Origin: Ceratotherium simum simum
Lineage: Eukaryota > Chordata > Mammalia > Perissodactyla > Rhinocerotidae
Length of the DNA stretch: 64,000 bases
NCBI RefSeq assembly: GCF_000283155.1
Contig: NW_004454289.1
Coordinates: 1,683,651 to 1,747,650, forward strand
Direction: 5' to 3'
The notes under the pieces are model-generated. The model ran no database searches, was not told the DNA's origin, and saw only the letters and a program-made list of their open reading frames with translations. Shown here piece by piece: positions 11,797 to 24,335 of this stretch; position 1 is the stretch's first letter; the number at the start of each line of letters is the position of its first letter. The position numbers were made by a program, and so were the translations under genes.

Positions 11797-12846
11797 TATT
11801 TTATTTTATTGAGGTCATAATAGTTTATAACATTGTGACAATTTCAGTTGTCAGTCCACCATATATATGTGCTCCTTTACCCCTTAAGCCCACCTCCCAA
11901 CCTCCTTCCCCTCTGGTAACCACTAATCTGTTCTGTTTGTCCATGTGTTTGTTTATCTTCCACATATGAGCGAAATCATACGGTCTTTGTCTTTCTCTGT
12001 CTGGCTTATTTTGCTTAACGTAATAACCTCAAGGTCCATCCATGTTGTTGCAAATGGGGTGATTTTGCCTTTTTTATGGCTGAGTAGTATATATGCACCA
12101 CGTCGTCTTTATCCATTCATCAGGCGATGGGCACTTGGGTTGCTTCCCCGACTTGGCTATTGTGAATAATGCTGCAGTGAACATAGGGGTGCATAAGTGT
12201 CTTTGAATTGTTGATTTCACGTTTTTTGGATAAATACCCAGTAGTGGGATAGCTGGGTCTTATGGTATTTCGATTTTTGATTTTTTGAGAAATCTCCGTA
12301 CTGTTTTCCGTAGAGGCTGCACCAGTTTGCATTCCCACCAGCAGTGATTGAGGGTTCCCTTTTCTCCACATCCTCTCCAACATTTGTCGTTTTTTGTCTT
12401 GGTGATCATAGCCATTCTAACAGGAGTAAGGAGATATCTCATTGTAGTTTTGGTTTGTGTTTCCCTGATGATTAGTGATGTTGAACATCTTTTCATGTGC
12501 CTGTTGGCTATCTGTATATCTTCCTTGGAAAACTGTTCATATCCTCTGCCCATTTTTTGATTGAGTTGTTTGTTTGTTGTTGAGTTGTATAAGTTCTTTA
12601 TATATTTTGGAGATTAACCTGTTGTCAGATACATGATTTGGAAATATTTTCTCCCAGTTGGTGGGTTGTCTTTTCTTTTTGTTGCTGGTTTCCTTTGCCT
12701 TGCAAAAGCTCTTTAGTCTGATGATGTCCCACTTGTTTATTTTTTCTTTTGTTTCCCTTGCCTAGTAGACATGGTATTCCAAAAGATCCTTCTAAGACCA
12801 CTGTAAAAGAGTGTACTGCCTATATTTTCTTCTAGGATTTTTATGA
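11797..12846 (-). mobile_element. 5'-truncated equid-type L1, antisense, with diverged target duplication
   Basis: The + strand starts with an A/T-rich T-tail and TTGAGGTCATAATAGTTTAT (L1 3' UTR reversed), followed by the reverse complement of the ORF2 C-terminal region (12120-12553 on the minus strand, with stops). It stops within ORF2, so only the last ~1 kb was copied. Flanking repeats AAATAGCCTAATTTTT (11781-11796) and AAACAGCCCAATTTTT (12847-12862) match 14 of 16; both differences are transitions. Confidence 0.85.
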
Positions 12847-12862
12847 AAACAGCCCAATTTTT

Positions 12863-14789
12863 AAATTCCATTTTGCCTTTTGTATATTACCTCAAACTTT
12901 CTAGCACTTTTGTTATATCTACTGCTAATGTGCAAATACATTTTGACTATAAAATTATCCCTGTTTTGAAATACACAATATTTTTATTTTCATTCTCAAT
13001 GTCTTTATAGTCTATGAGAAATTATGTATAAAAATGACTCGGCACAGATTAAATTTATATTAGATATTAAAAACAATGATAAGAATGTGTTTTAAAATGT
13101 AGCATGAAAGTAAATATTTAAAAATGTATGTAATGATAACCAGTGCAACTATAGAATCTTTCGAAAATAGCATTCTTATTCCTATAAAAGTAAAACATTA
13201 AGTATAAAAATTTAGAAAATAAGAAACAAAAGAAAAAATAACATTTTCAGTCCCACCACTGTTAATATTCCATTAGTTTACTAATCTGATTTGCCTTTTT
13301 TCTTTCTTAATCTGTGGTGGATTCTGTTCATAGTGGTCATGTAAAATGATAGCTCTCCTGTGAGTGCTTTAACCCTCTTTATTTGAATTGAATATGTATA
13401 CATTATCTATTTTGAGCCTGTTCTGTGAATGGATGGGCTTATTCCTATTTTAAGGTCAAAATCTTTTATCTACCCTGTTTATAAACCACAGCAGATTTTG
13501 ACTTCCTTGGATGTCTGCAGACATCTGGCCCATCATGTGTCTTTAGGGAAAGGTATGAGTACACTAACTTTTTAAGTTTGTTTTAGTCATCTGAGTAATA
13601 ACAAAATAAGAAATAATATAAGTAATAATGGAAAATATAGAAATGTATAAAGGAAAAAGTTAACCATACTTCTGTTATCAGCCTTGTGTACAGTTTTTCT
13701 GTTTGACTTATTTTAATAGAAATTTTTTACCATTCTAAGTCAATTTTTAGTATTTTAATATGTTGCTGAAATAACGTGCTGCAGCTAATGCCAGCCCCTG
13801 TCTTTCGCAGCTCCTCCACCTGCAGTCTCCTGCAGGCCAGGTTCTTCCTAGATGCTGACCATCCTGACTTGAATACTTTATTATAATATTCACTGACATC
13901 ATTTCTCTTATTTCTTGACGACTTCTTACATTTTTGTCCTTGTGTCGGTGGTCTGCCTGAACAAGTTCACCTTCACCATGTCCTAGCGAACGTTATTATT
14001 GAACTGCTTTCTCTTCCTTTCTTCCCCGTAGCTGAGTTCATTTTCTCAGCCCCCATGCTGACTAATCTCCACATTTCCTCCATTCTATAAGCCTGTTTCG
14101 CAGAGGTCCTAGCGTGCGTCTGGCTTAGCCTGCTGAATTTTGTCTGTAAAAGGCTGTACATAATCAATTGACTAGTTCATTTGAGCAAAAGCCCACTGAA
14201 AACAGAGATGATAAGCAGGGCCACAGGGGAGGTTTTCTTCTGTCTGTGGTTCGTTGTGTGTGTTTCCTGGTGCACGTGGGAAAAGTATTGTCATTTAGAT
14301 AATTTTCTTCTCTTCCGTCTTATGCAAATGATTAGATATTTCAAAATAGGGAAAACAGAGTTCTAATGATATGTGGATTTTTAAAGTGTGAATGCCCTTA
14401 ATGGTCTAAATTGGAAAAGAGATTGTGGAATAATTATGCTTTTGGCTTATACCTTCCAAAATCTTGTTTTCTAATTGGTTATTATCTGGATTAGTGGTAG
14501 ACCTCCTTGATTGACAAATCAAGCTTCCATGTTCCTCACATTCATGAAGACAGAAATAAAATTGAATTACTTTTCTTTATATTAAATTTTAGACTTTTAA
14601 GTTTTATACAGTTTAAAACTAACTTTTCTAGGTGATTATAACAATAGAATATAAGTAATATCTTTTTGTCACATAAATGGTGAAATTGGTAGGTTTCAGC
14701 AGTGTGAATCCTGCTGTGTTGGGCATTTGGGGAAGAGATCTTAATATATATTCATGACTTACTCTGTGCCAGACGTTGAGCCCAAGTCA
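12863..14789. other. Intron 1 DNA, unassigned
   Basis: AT-rich. Pieces near 13150-13300 and 13590-13780 resemble decayed L1M 3' ends. No exon-like frame with splice sites, and no RNA gene, is seen. Confidence 0.35.
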
Positions 14790-15050
14790 GCCTGTATCTG
14801 CCCCTCATGCCTAAGCCTGTCCCTCAGGTCGTACTGAACAGCTCTGACTCCTTGTCCACACAACAGTCCTTTCAGTATTTGGATTCCTGCTCTCTGGGTG
14901 TATGCTTTCATCCTTTTCCCAGACAACTACCTTTTAAAGGTCAGGGACTCTTATTTGTGCTTGTGTTCTCCCATGCCTCTCATCATTTTTGGTACCTAGT
15001 AGGGGCTCAGATATTTATTATATTGAATTGGGCTGTTGTTCATCTGAGTC
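14790..15050 (+). repeat. L2 LINE 3' fragment
   Basis: TTTTAAAGGTCAGGGACTCT and GTACCTAGTAGGGGCTCAGA with a terminal ATATTTATTATATTGAATTG follow the L2 tail order. Confidence 0.65.
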
Positions 15051-15179
15051 CCTAACCATCCTGGCCTCTTCCCCTCTGGGCAAACTCCAGTTTGTCCCTT
15101 TTAAGCTATGTTCCTGGTATATTCTGTCCTCCTACTTTGAAAAAAATAGAGCTGCACAGTAACACAATTTTATATGATT

Positions 15180-15650
15180 GAAAGTTGGAAAAATAAGAGA
15201 TGACCTAATTTTATTATTATTGAGCATGTCAAAGTGTTCTGTTGCCAGACTTTTATCTCTGAAAATTGCATTACTTATTTTGTTGCTCACTTTCTTCCAG
15301 CTTTTGCCATTGGGAGCTCTTTCAGTTAGCTTTTGTATCCTTTTGACATCTTCCCAGCGGTCTGTGTTTTGAGCACTTCCCTACTTCCTGGCACTACAGG
15401 ATGCTCCAGGCTCATCTGGTATATTCCGTACTCCAGCCCTAAAGTCAGCCATTTCAACAAGGATCCCTGGATCCTTTTACTGGAGAATGGTATTAGAAAT
15501 CAGCATTTGCTCTGATGTGCTCATCACTACTGGGGTGTCATTGCTTTTAGGCCCTGTCAGTGACCAGAGCGAGGAAATAAATGTATATGTATTAACCTGT
15601 GTATGCATACATATTTATTATTTCTGCTTTTACTTACCAGTTTCTATGTT
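15180..15650 (-). repeat. Old L1M 3' region, paralogous to the copy near 36.1 kb
   Basis: CTTTTGACATCTTCCCAGCG, TTCCTGGCACTACAGGATGC and GGAGAATGGTATTAGAAATC recur in diverged form at 36168-36480. The order matches the antisense 3' UTR of an ancient L1M family. Confidence 0.6.
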
Positions 15651-16054
15651 AAGCTAAACAAGAGTTCCTACTGATGTCTCAGACTCTAATTCAGAACTAC
15701 AAGATTCCTTCTAGCCTTTCACCCTTACTTGTCTGCAACTTCCCATTCCAGCAGTGAGAAACCTTGCTCCTGCCATTCACCATCTTTTTACTTATTTTTT
15801 CACTCACAGTATGCATGTACAGCAGTATCAGAATTGTTAACTGCTACCTCCATGAGAAACAACATTACTAACTACAGTGCTTATGTACAGTTCCTTTTAT
15901 TTTGTCTCACAGTTTCCAGTCATTTCCAAAGTTACTTGGATCCCTTTCTTCCCATTCCCTCCAGTGAGGTTATGTCATACATTTGTAATACAATTAAATT
16001 CTTTTGTCATAGTCTGCATTCCATGCTGGGATCCCCCCTCCACTCTCCTAGTTG

Positions 16055-16870
16055 ATTTTTTAAAATTTTCTTTTTAAAATATTACATTAAGTTTCCTTCT
16101 TTGTGCTATAAAGTACCTGAGGTTTTGATAGATGGATAACATCATGTTTCTGTCACTGTAGGACTAGACAAAATAGTTTCATGGCCCTGAAAAATTGTGC
16201 TTTACCTAGTCACCCCTCTGCCCTTTCCAAACCTCTTGCCAAAACTGATCTGTTTTCTGTCTTTTCCAGAAAGTCTCATAAATGGAATCCTACAGTATGT
16301 AGCCTTCTCAGACTGGATTCTTTCACTTAACGTAATGCATTTAAGATTTATCCATGTCGTTGCGTAGATTAATGACTCTTTCCGTTTGATCACAGAACGG
16401 TATTCATAGTATGATTGTAACATCTTGGCTGTTTCTGGGTATTGGCAATTACGAATAAAGCTGCTGTAAAGATTCACATACACGTTTTGTGTGCACATAA
16501 GTTTTCAGATCAGTTGGGTAAATACCTGGGAACGCAATTTCTGGGTCCAATGCTAAGACTGTGTTTAGCTAAGAAACTGCCAAACTGTCTTCTAAAGTGT
16601 CCATACCATTTTGTATTCATTCCCACCAGCAATGAAGGAGAGTTCCTGTTGCTCCCCATCCTTGTCAGCGCTTGATATTACTAGAGTTTTTTTTTTTAGC
16701 CATGCTAATAGATGTGTAAGGGTGTATCATTGTGGTTTTAATTTCCCCTTCCCTATACTGAGCATCTTTTCATGTACTTATTTGCATCTGTATATCTTCA
16801 GTGAGGTGTCTGTTCAGATCTTTTGCCCTTTTATTTTATTTCAGTAGAAACTAAAAAATATAGTATCGAG
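16055..16870 (-). repeat. L1M fragment, antisense (3' UTR and end of ORF2)
   Basis: It reads from the 3' UTR (AGGACTAGACAAAATAGTTT) into the reversed ORF2 end (TTCTGGGTCCAATGCTAAGA, TTCATTCCCACCAGCAATGA). It is full of stops and is interrupted or bordered by the ERE at 16875. Confidence 0.8.
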
Positions 16871-16874
16871 ATTT

Positions 16875-17131
16875 TATTTTTTTTAATTATTTTTGTGTGT
16901 GTGAGGAAGATTAGCCGTGAGCTAACATCTGATGCCAGTCTTCCTCTTTTTTGCTGAGGAAGACTGGCCCTGGGCTAACATCCATGCCATCTTCCTCTAC
17001 TTCATATGGGACGCCGCCACAGCATGGCTTGACAAGCGGTGTGTCAGTGCGTGCCCGGGATCCGAGTCTGTGAACCTTGGGCCACCGACGTGAAGTGCGC
17101 GAACTTAACCACTACGCCACCAGGCCTCCCC
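16875..17131 (-). mobile_element. ERE SINE, short subtype
   Basis: It carries GAGGAAGATTAGCCGTGAGC, a second monomer-like GAGGAAGACTGGCCCTGGGC, and the reversed head TACGCCACCAGGCCTCCCC. It sits between two antisense L1 blocks. No clear duplication was seen. Confidence 0.9.
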
Positions 17132-19960
17132 TTTCTGGGTCCATTTTTATTAAGACTTTATTTATTTATTTTTTTAGTTGATATTTTAATAGTTTATAAC
17201 ATTGTGAAATTTTGGGTTGTACGTTTTTGTTTGTCTATCACCATATGGACTTTATTTTTTTAGAGCAGTTTTAAGTTCACAACAAAATTGAGAGGAAGGT
17301 ACAGAGATTTCCCGTATATACCCTGCCCCCACACATGCCTAGTCTCCCCCATTATCAACATCACTCACCAGAATCGTACTTTTTTTTTTTACCAAGGATG
17401 AACCTACATTGATGTATCATAATCACCTAAAGTCTATAGTTTACGTTAGGGTTCACTCTTGGTGTTGTACTTTCTATGGATTTGGACAAATTTATAATGA
17501 TGTATATCCATCATTATAATATCACACAGGATGTTTTCACTGCCCTGAAAATCCTCTGTGCTCTGCCTAGTCATTCCTCCCTCCCTCCCCCAGCCCCAGC
17601 AACCACTGATCTTTTTATTGTCTCCGTAGTTTTGCCTTTTCCAGAATGTCATCTAGTTGGAATCATGCTTTTCAGATTGGCTTCTTTCACTTAGTGATAT
17701 GTGTTTAAGATTCATCCATATTTTTTCATGGCTTGATAGCTCATATCTTTTTAGTGCTGAATAAATTCCATTATCTGAATGTACCACAGTTTATCAGTTC
17801 GCCTATTGAAGGGCATCTTAGTTGCTTCCAAGTTTTATGAATAAAGCTGCACATCTGTGTGTAGTTTTTGTGTGGAAATAGTTTTCATCTCCTTTGGGAA
17901 AATACCAAGGAATGCAATTGCTGGATCGTATAGTAAGAGTATGTTCAGTTTTGCAAAAAACCACCAAACTACCTTCCAAAGTGACTGTACTATTTTGCAT
18001 TCCCACCAGCAACTCATGAGAGTTTCTATTGTTCCACATCCTCACCAGCAGTTGGTGTTGTCAGTGTTTCAGATTTTTGCCATTCTAATAAGTGTGTAGT
18101 GGTATCTCATGTTTTAATTTGCATTTCCCTGATGCTAAGTGATGTGGAGCATCTTTTCATGTGGTTATTTACCATCTGTATGTAGTCTTTGGTAATGTGT
18201 CTGTTAAGGTCTTTGGCTCATTTTTAAATTAGATTATTCTCTTATTGTTGAATTTTAAGAGTTTTTTGTATATTTTGAATAACAGTTCATTGTCAGATGT
18301 GTGTTTTGCAAATATTTTCTCCCAGTGTGTGGCTTGTCTTCTGATTCTCTTGACATTGTTTTTTGCAGAGCAGAAGTTTTTAATTTTAATTAAGTCCAGC
18401 TTATTATTTCTTTCATGGATCCTGTCTTTGGTGTAATATCTAAAAAGGCACGACCATACCCAAGGTCATTTAGGTTTCTGTCTATGTTATCTGGTAGGAA
18501 TTTTATAATTTAGCATTTTACATTTAGATCTATCATTTATTTTGACTTAATTTTTGTGCAAGTGTAAGGTATGTGTCTAGATTCTTTTTTTTTTTTTGAA
18601 CATGGATTTCCAGTTGTACCAGCACCACTTGTTGAAGAGATTGTCTTTTCTCCATTGTATTGCCTTTGCTCTTTTGTCAAAGATCAGTTGACTCTATTTA
18701 TGTAAGTTTATTTCTGGGCTCTCTATTCTGTTCCATTGATCTACATGTCTGTTCTTTGGCCAATACCACACTGTCTTGATCACTGTAGCTTTATAGTAAG
18801 CTTTGAAGTCAGGTAGTGTCAGTCCTCCAGCTGTTCCTCTCCTTCAATATCATGTTGGCTATTCTTGGTCTTTTGCCTCTCCATATAATCTTTAGAATCA
18901 GTTTGTTGATGTCCGTAAAATAACTTGCTGGTATTTTGGCTGGGATTGTGTTGAATCTGTAGATCAAGTTGGGAAGAACTGACATCTTGACAGTATTGAA
19001 TCTTCCTATCCATGAACATGGAATATCTCTCCATTTATTTAGTTCTTCTTTGATTTTGTTCTTCGGCATTTTGTAGTTTTCCTCATATAGATCTTATGTA
19101 TATTTTGTTATTTTTATCATTTTTTAATCCATTCTGCCAGTCTCTGATTTTTGATTGGAGCATGTAATCCGTTTACATTTAATGTAATTACTGATAAATT
19201 AGGATTTATGCCTGCCATTTTCCTACTTGTTTTTATGTGTCTTATGTCTTCTGCGTTCCTTTATTCCTTGATTCTTGCCTTTTTTTGTTAGAGATTTTTC
19301 ATTATGCCTTTTCAGTTCTCTTTTCTTTTCTATATATTTGGAGGGTTTTTTTAGTGCTTACCCTGGGATTACAGTTAGCATCTTAACTTAAAACAGTCTT
19401 GTTCACATTAATACTAGTTTAATTTTGGTAGGATACAAAAAATTTTCTCCAATATACCTCCATTCCCTTCTCCCTCTTTTGCACTATTATTGTCATACAA
19501 TTCAAATTACATCTTTATACATCATATCAACTCATTTTTAAAATTATTGGTTTATGCAGGTGTCTTTTAAAGTGAGTCAAGAAAAAATTATATTTATATG
19601 TATTTTCATAATACCTATTTAGTTAGATTTAGTTAGCTTTTTTTTTTTGGTGCTATTTTTGTGTGTTGATTCTAGTTACCCTTTGGTGTCTTTTATTTCA
19701 GTCTGCATGACTCCCTTTTGATATTTCTTGTAGGGCAGGTCTGCTAGCAACAAATTCTATTGGGTTTTTTTTTTTTTCCTGATTGTTTTAAATCTGGAGA
19801 TGTCTTAATTTCTCCTTTATTTTTCAAGGAGAGGTTAGCTGGATGTAGAATTCTTGGTTGACCATCTGTTTCTTTCCACACTTTGAAGATGGTTGGATCT
19901 TTGGATCTCATTGCCTTCCATCTTTTCTGATGAGAGTCAACTATCTGTTCTGTAGGAGAG
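17132..19960 (-). repeat. Long antisense L1M block (3' UTR through ORF2)
   Basis: It starts with the reversed L1 3' UTR (AGAGCAGTTTTAAGTTCACA, ATTATCAACATCACTCACCA) and continues through reversed ORF2 (TTCCACATCCTCACCAGCAG near 18036; GTTCCATTGATCTACATGTC near 18730). It then reaches the more 5' L1 region near 19.7-19.9 kb (GGCAGGTCTGCTAGCAACAA). Stops and frameshifts are frequent. A young 84-bp L1 insertion lies inside it at 17164-17247. Confidence 0.82.
17164..17247 (-). mobile_element. 84-bp 3'-end-only L1 insertion
   Basis: The segment contains TTTTAATAGTTTATAACATT, the same L1 3' UTR motif found at the start of the 11797 element. It is bracketed by the direct repeat GACTTTATTT at 17154-17163 and 17248-17257. 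The older L1 continues across the site. It is therefore an extreme 5' truncation made by target-primed reverse transcription. Confidence 0.75.
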
Positions 19961-20969
19961 GTACATACCTCCCCTGTAGTACCTACCCTCTTTATGGTCA
20001 TATTCTGGACTACAACTTCCTAAGCTCAGTTTTAGTTGCCTCTTCTATATGCTTTCTTTCTTCCAAAAGCTTACTGAGGTAACTAGTCCACTGATAGCCT
20101 CCACATGCTCCTTGCTCTGTGGGCTTATTCTTTTTAAAATTTCTTTTCACCAGGGCCTTAGGAGGGAAGGGGAAGCTACAATATGAGCTTAGTCCACTAC
20201 TTAAACCAGTCGTTCTGTGAATCTTGCTATAGAAGGTCTGATCTAAGCCTGTGAAGTTCCAGGAGCCACACACCTGCCTATGTTTTAAGTCACCCAAGTG
20301 CTTGAAATATGTTTCACAGAATAGCTTTTTCTTAGAGAAATAGTTCAGGAATTAAAGAGGTAGAAAATCTTGTTATTCTTTCTAGTCTATAAATAAATGG
20401 GAATAATGAAGTGAGTAACAAACTGCTTTACCCAGTATTTTAATGTTTTCATGTTGAACTAGCTGAAATTGATTGAAAAAAATTTCTGAACCGTATGTCA
20501 CAAAATATGTATTTAAAGGTGAACATAATTATATATCCACAATATTTATATATTTATTGAAAGGAATATTTAGATAATGAACATCTGTTGGTTAGGAATC
20601 CAAATTATGGTGTCCAAAATGATGTGGTATCTGGCGCTTGACCAAAAGTGGGTGATGTGGCAAGTCTTTCTTCTTGGTGCTACCACCTGCATAGCAATGC
20701 CCTGATTCCAGGTTATGTGTTTTGAGTTAGAATTTTGGTAGGAACATTAGTACCCAGGTCTCACCCAGGAATATGAGGCTCTTTCTAGATCTGGTCGACG
20801 AGGTGGGCCTTCTTAATGTATTTCGAGATTTTGTGAAGATTGCCTCAGGAGCTGTAAAAAGAAGCATTTATTGTTTGACAGCTAAACAGAACCAGGAGAC
20901 ACACCTTCAGAATAACCTATATGAATACCTGCTGTTGGGTAAATGCAGACTGCTTACATAATGCAATGC
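19961..20969. other. Intron 1 DNA, unassigned
   Basis: I cannot name a repeat or a gene here. The short frames on both strands lack splice context. Confidence 0.35.
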
Positions 20970-21110
20970 AGTGGTTCTCAAAGTGTCAGCATCACTGGAA
21001 ACTAAAATGCAGATTCTCAGCCCAACCCAGACCTACTGAGTGAAAATTCTGGGGGTGGGGCCCAGTAGTCTGGGTTTTTAAGAAGGCCGTCTAGGTGGTT
21101 CTCATGAGTG
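20970..21110 (+). mobile_element. MER20 (hAT-Charlie nonautonomous DNA transposon)
   Basis: It begins CAGTGGTTCTCAAAGTGTCA and contains ACCCAGACCTACTGAGTGAA, TTCTGGGGGTGGGGCCCAGT and a closing GGTGGTTCTCATGAG, all in MER20 order. Confidence 0.88.
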
Positions 21111-22035
21111 TTGAATTAGGAATTGTTGACCTCTTGATGAGTTTGAAAGTATTTGTGGTGGTGACTTGAATGTGAGGTTGGTTCAGACCTATAGGAATAA
21201 TTAGCCAGGTGTGGCTGATTGTGGGAAAATGTTAGGGAATATGGAAACCTTGCTTGTGAAAACCAGCTTCACCTTTTGTTGACATTTTACCCATCTGTCT
21301 TATCATAATGTGTTTTCTGAAGAATCTGAACCTAACAGCCTATTTCTTTAAATGATGAAATAACGAAGATCCTGCTGTAGTGTTTTTCTCTGATCTGTGA
21401 CAAGTCTCCTGAGAGCCAGGGACCCTCCCTAAGGTGTATTTAAGGTGTGAGATCACAGAAGCCAGTGAAGTTCATAGCAAACTGCTAGACATAACGTATA
21501 TTCAAGGCAGCCTTAGTTCTTTCTCTGAGGACTTACCTTGTTAGAAAGGCTGGAGGGGTCTGAAAAAAAGAAAAAATGTTTTCTAAATGTTGCCTACCTG
21601 CGGGCAGGGGTGATTAGAGGAGACAAGACATTTTATATAGTTCTGTCTGTCTTTTTTTTTGAGGTTGCAGATTCAGAGATGAGGACATTTTCTGTTTAAA
21701 AGAAGCCTGTTCTGTTTACATAAGGAGTGCTTTAATTCTTTGAGGATAAAATACTACTGCGGTTTTAGGAAGCTATGTTTTATAGCATCTGAGCCACTAG
21801 ATAAATCTTCAGTCAACAGTAGGTGATGAGAGCATGTGAATAAAATGTGTAATTGGTGTTAGGGAAGGTATTCTAAAGGAGAGAAGTTATTGAGGGTTGA
21901 AGTTATTGTCCTCATGCATATTTGGCTGAAAAGAAAACAGATGCACCCCTCAGGGAATTAGAAGGAATACAGATTTGTCAGGTTGAAGATTGACAGAAGT
22001 TGGAGGTATAAATGGGATCAGGAAAACTAAGACGA
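21111..22035. other. Intron 1 DNA, unassigned
   Basis: Nothing I can name. The composition is ordinary for intron. Confidence 0.35.
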
Positions 22036-22039
22036 GGAA

Positions 22040-22560
22040 AATGCCATTGCTTGCGCTTGCACGGTGGTGCTGTCACGTAATTTATGTGCTCTTGGCAATG
22101 CCTTGAGATAGGTGAGACGGTTACTGTTCCTCCTTTACAGATGAAAAAGCTGGGGTTCAGAGATGAAATGATAACAGTGGTGGAGGCAGCCCGCCACCTT
22201 TTATTGACATTTACTCATGTGTTCATTCAGTGAGTCTTCACTGAGCAGCTGCCGTGTGCCAGGCCCTGTTGTGGGCTTCCTACAACAGTTGACAAAGCAG
22301 ACAAATGTATGCCTCCATGGATCTTCCATTCTAAGAGGGAAAGGCCGACAATAAATAAGTAAATTACATATGTGTTGGCTGTGTTTTCTTCATAAGTCCT
22401 GAGAAGAAAAGTGAAACAGGGAAGGGGAGCTGGTTTAAATTGCAAATAGGGTGGCTAGATGGGTTTTGAAAAGAGGGGTCACATGACCCAGCTAAAGTTA
22501 ACAAGATCACTCTGGCTGCTGTGTTGAGAACAGATTGAATTATGGACCAGGCACAGAAGC
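22040..22560 (+). repeat. MIR-like fragment followed by L2 fragment
   Basis: Positions 22040-22190 have MIR features (GATGAAAAAGCTGGGGTTCA). Positions 22205-22560 have L2 features: GCTGCCGTGTGCCAGGCCCT, CCATGGATCTTCCATTCTAA, GACAATAAATAAGTAAATTA. Confidence 0.65.
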
Positions 22561-23019
22561 AGGTCTGTATACAGGCCCTTGGGTTATCTTTACAACCACT
22601 GCAGGGCAGATAGTGAGGCTCAGAGACGTTAGTAGATGCGCCTACTCACAAAGCTAGTAAGTGCCAACAACTCTATTGAAAATGTGTTTGGGTTTTATAA
22701 CCTTATGCTCAGACCAGCTGCATTTCTGTTTCTGTTAGGAGAGAGGAGGCCGAAATGTGTAAAGGGGCTGTGTTCTTGATGTTTGTCTTTGAGACAGCAG
22801 TGAAGGAACATTTGGATGAAGGATCAGCATGTTGTCTGCACAAAGCAAAACAAGTTTGAAAATCCTGCTGTAGATAGGGAGATCTGTAAAGTTTCTTACA
22901 AGTGAAGGAATTATAAATGGTGCAGAATCCAGTGTAGCTGAGTTAAAGCACATAGAGTAACAATGAAGTTCCTTTTATTTACTTTGTGGTCATTTTTGTT
23001 GAAAAGCTGTGTATGTGGT

Positions 23020-24005
23020 ACTTAAGAGCACAAACTCTGGAGCTGAACTGTGTGAATTCAGGTTCCTGCTCTGCTACTTAATTGCTCTGTGACTTCTGGC
23101 AAATTATTTGACTTCTCTTTGCCTTAGTTTCCTAATCTGTAAAATGGGAATAATATACAAAACTAAATATGTTCTTACCATGTGGTCCAGCAGTCATGCT
23201 CCTTGGCATTTACCCAAAGGAGCTGAAAACTTGTGTCCACACAAAAGCCTGCACATGGATGTTTATAGCAGCTTTATTCATAATTGCCAAAATTTGGAAG
23301 CAACTAAGATGCCCTTCAGTAGGTAAATGAATAAATAACTGTGGTACATCCAGATAATAGTTTTTCAGCTCTAAAAAGAAATGAGTTATCAAGTCGTAAA
23401 AAGACATGGAGGAACCTTAAATGCACATCACTGAGTGCGAGAAGCCAATCTGAAAAGGCTAATACTGTCTGATTGCAACTATGTGGCATCCTGGAAAAGG
23501 CAAAGCTGTGGAGACAGTAAAAGGATCAGTGGTTGCTGGGGTGGAGTGGGGGTGAGATGGGGAGATAACTGAGCGGAGCACAGAGGATTTTTAGAGCAGT
23601 ATAAATACTCTGCATGATACTATAATGGTGGATACATGTCATTGTGCATTTGTCCAGATCCATAGAATGTACAACACCAAGAATGAACCCTAAGGTAAAC
23701 TGTGGTCTCTGGGTGATGATGATGTGTCAGTGTAGGTTCATCAGTTGTAACAAACATACCCTCCAGTGGGGGATGTTGATAGTGGAGGAGGCTGTGCGTG
23801 GGGGTTGGGGCAGGGGGTAAATGAGAACTCTCCATACCTTCCCCTCAGTTTTGCTGTGAACCTAAAACTGCTCTGAAAAATAAACTATATTTTTTTTAAT
23901 GAGAATAATAGAGTACTCACTTAATAGTGTTGTGGTGAGGATTATGTGTTAAGATATATAAAACACTTGGAACAGTGCCTGGCATGGAATAAGCTTATGT
24001 GTTTT
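23020..24005 (+). repeat. MIR SINE split by an L1 insertion
   Basis: The left part (23020-23155) has CTCTGGAGCTGAACTGTGTG and CCTAATCTGTAAAATGGGAA. The right part (23898-24005) resumes with GTTGTGGTGAGGATTATGTG and CAGTGCCTGGCATGG. Joined in order they make one nearly full MIR. The L1 between them is listed separately. Confidence 0.85.
23156..23897 (+). mobile_element. 5'-truncated L1M 3' end inserted in the MIR
   Basis: It carries the end of ORF2 (TACCATGTGGTCCAGCAGTC, GCAGCTTTATTCATAATTGC) and an L1 3' UTR ending in GCTCTGAAAAATAAACTATA. It is flanked by AATGGGAATAATA (23143-23155) and AATGAGAATAATA (23898-23910), 12 of 13 matching, which both belong to the MIR. The only frames left are short. 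Confidence 0.85.
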
Positions 24006-24164
24006 AGTTATTATTGTATTATTCATGAACATAAAAATATTTATGTAGCTTTCATAGGTTCGCTCATATCCTTGGGCGTCCATCTCTCTTTCCCCCTACA
24101 AATAAGTTTTTCAACCTCAGATTCTTCTACTGTGATTGCTGTGTAGAATCTAATCATACTGACA

Positions 24165-24335
24165 GTATTTCTTTAAGTGTGGGCAAAGGGCCTCCTACAT
24201 CATTAGCTTGATAATATAGATTGTTAATGCTCCTCAGCAGGCTTACCAACTCAGCCGTTTTGAGGGTGGCACAAGGGAATTTGCATTTTCCGTGAGCACC
24301 CAAGATGATTCTGATGCAAAGCGGAGTGCTAGTGC
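24165..24335 (+). repeat. MER20-group-like DNA transposon remnant
   Basis: GGAATTTGCATTTTCCGTGA followed by CAAGATGATTCTGATGC resembles the 3' half of MER20-group elements. It is old and weak. Confidence 0.4.
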
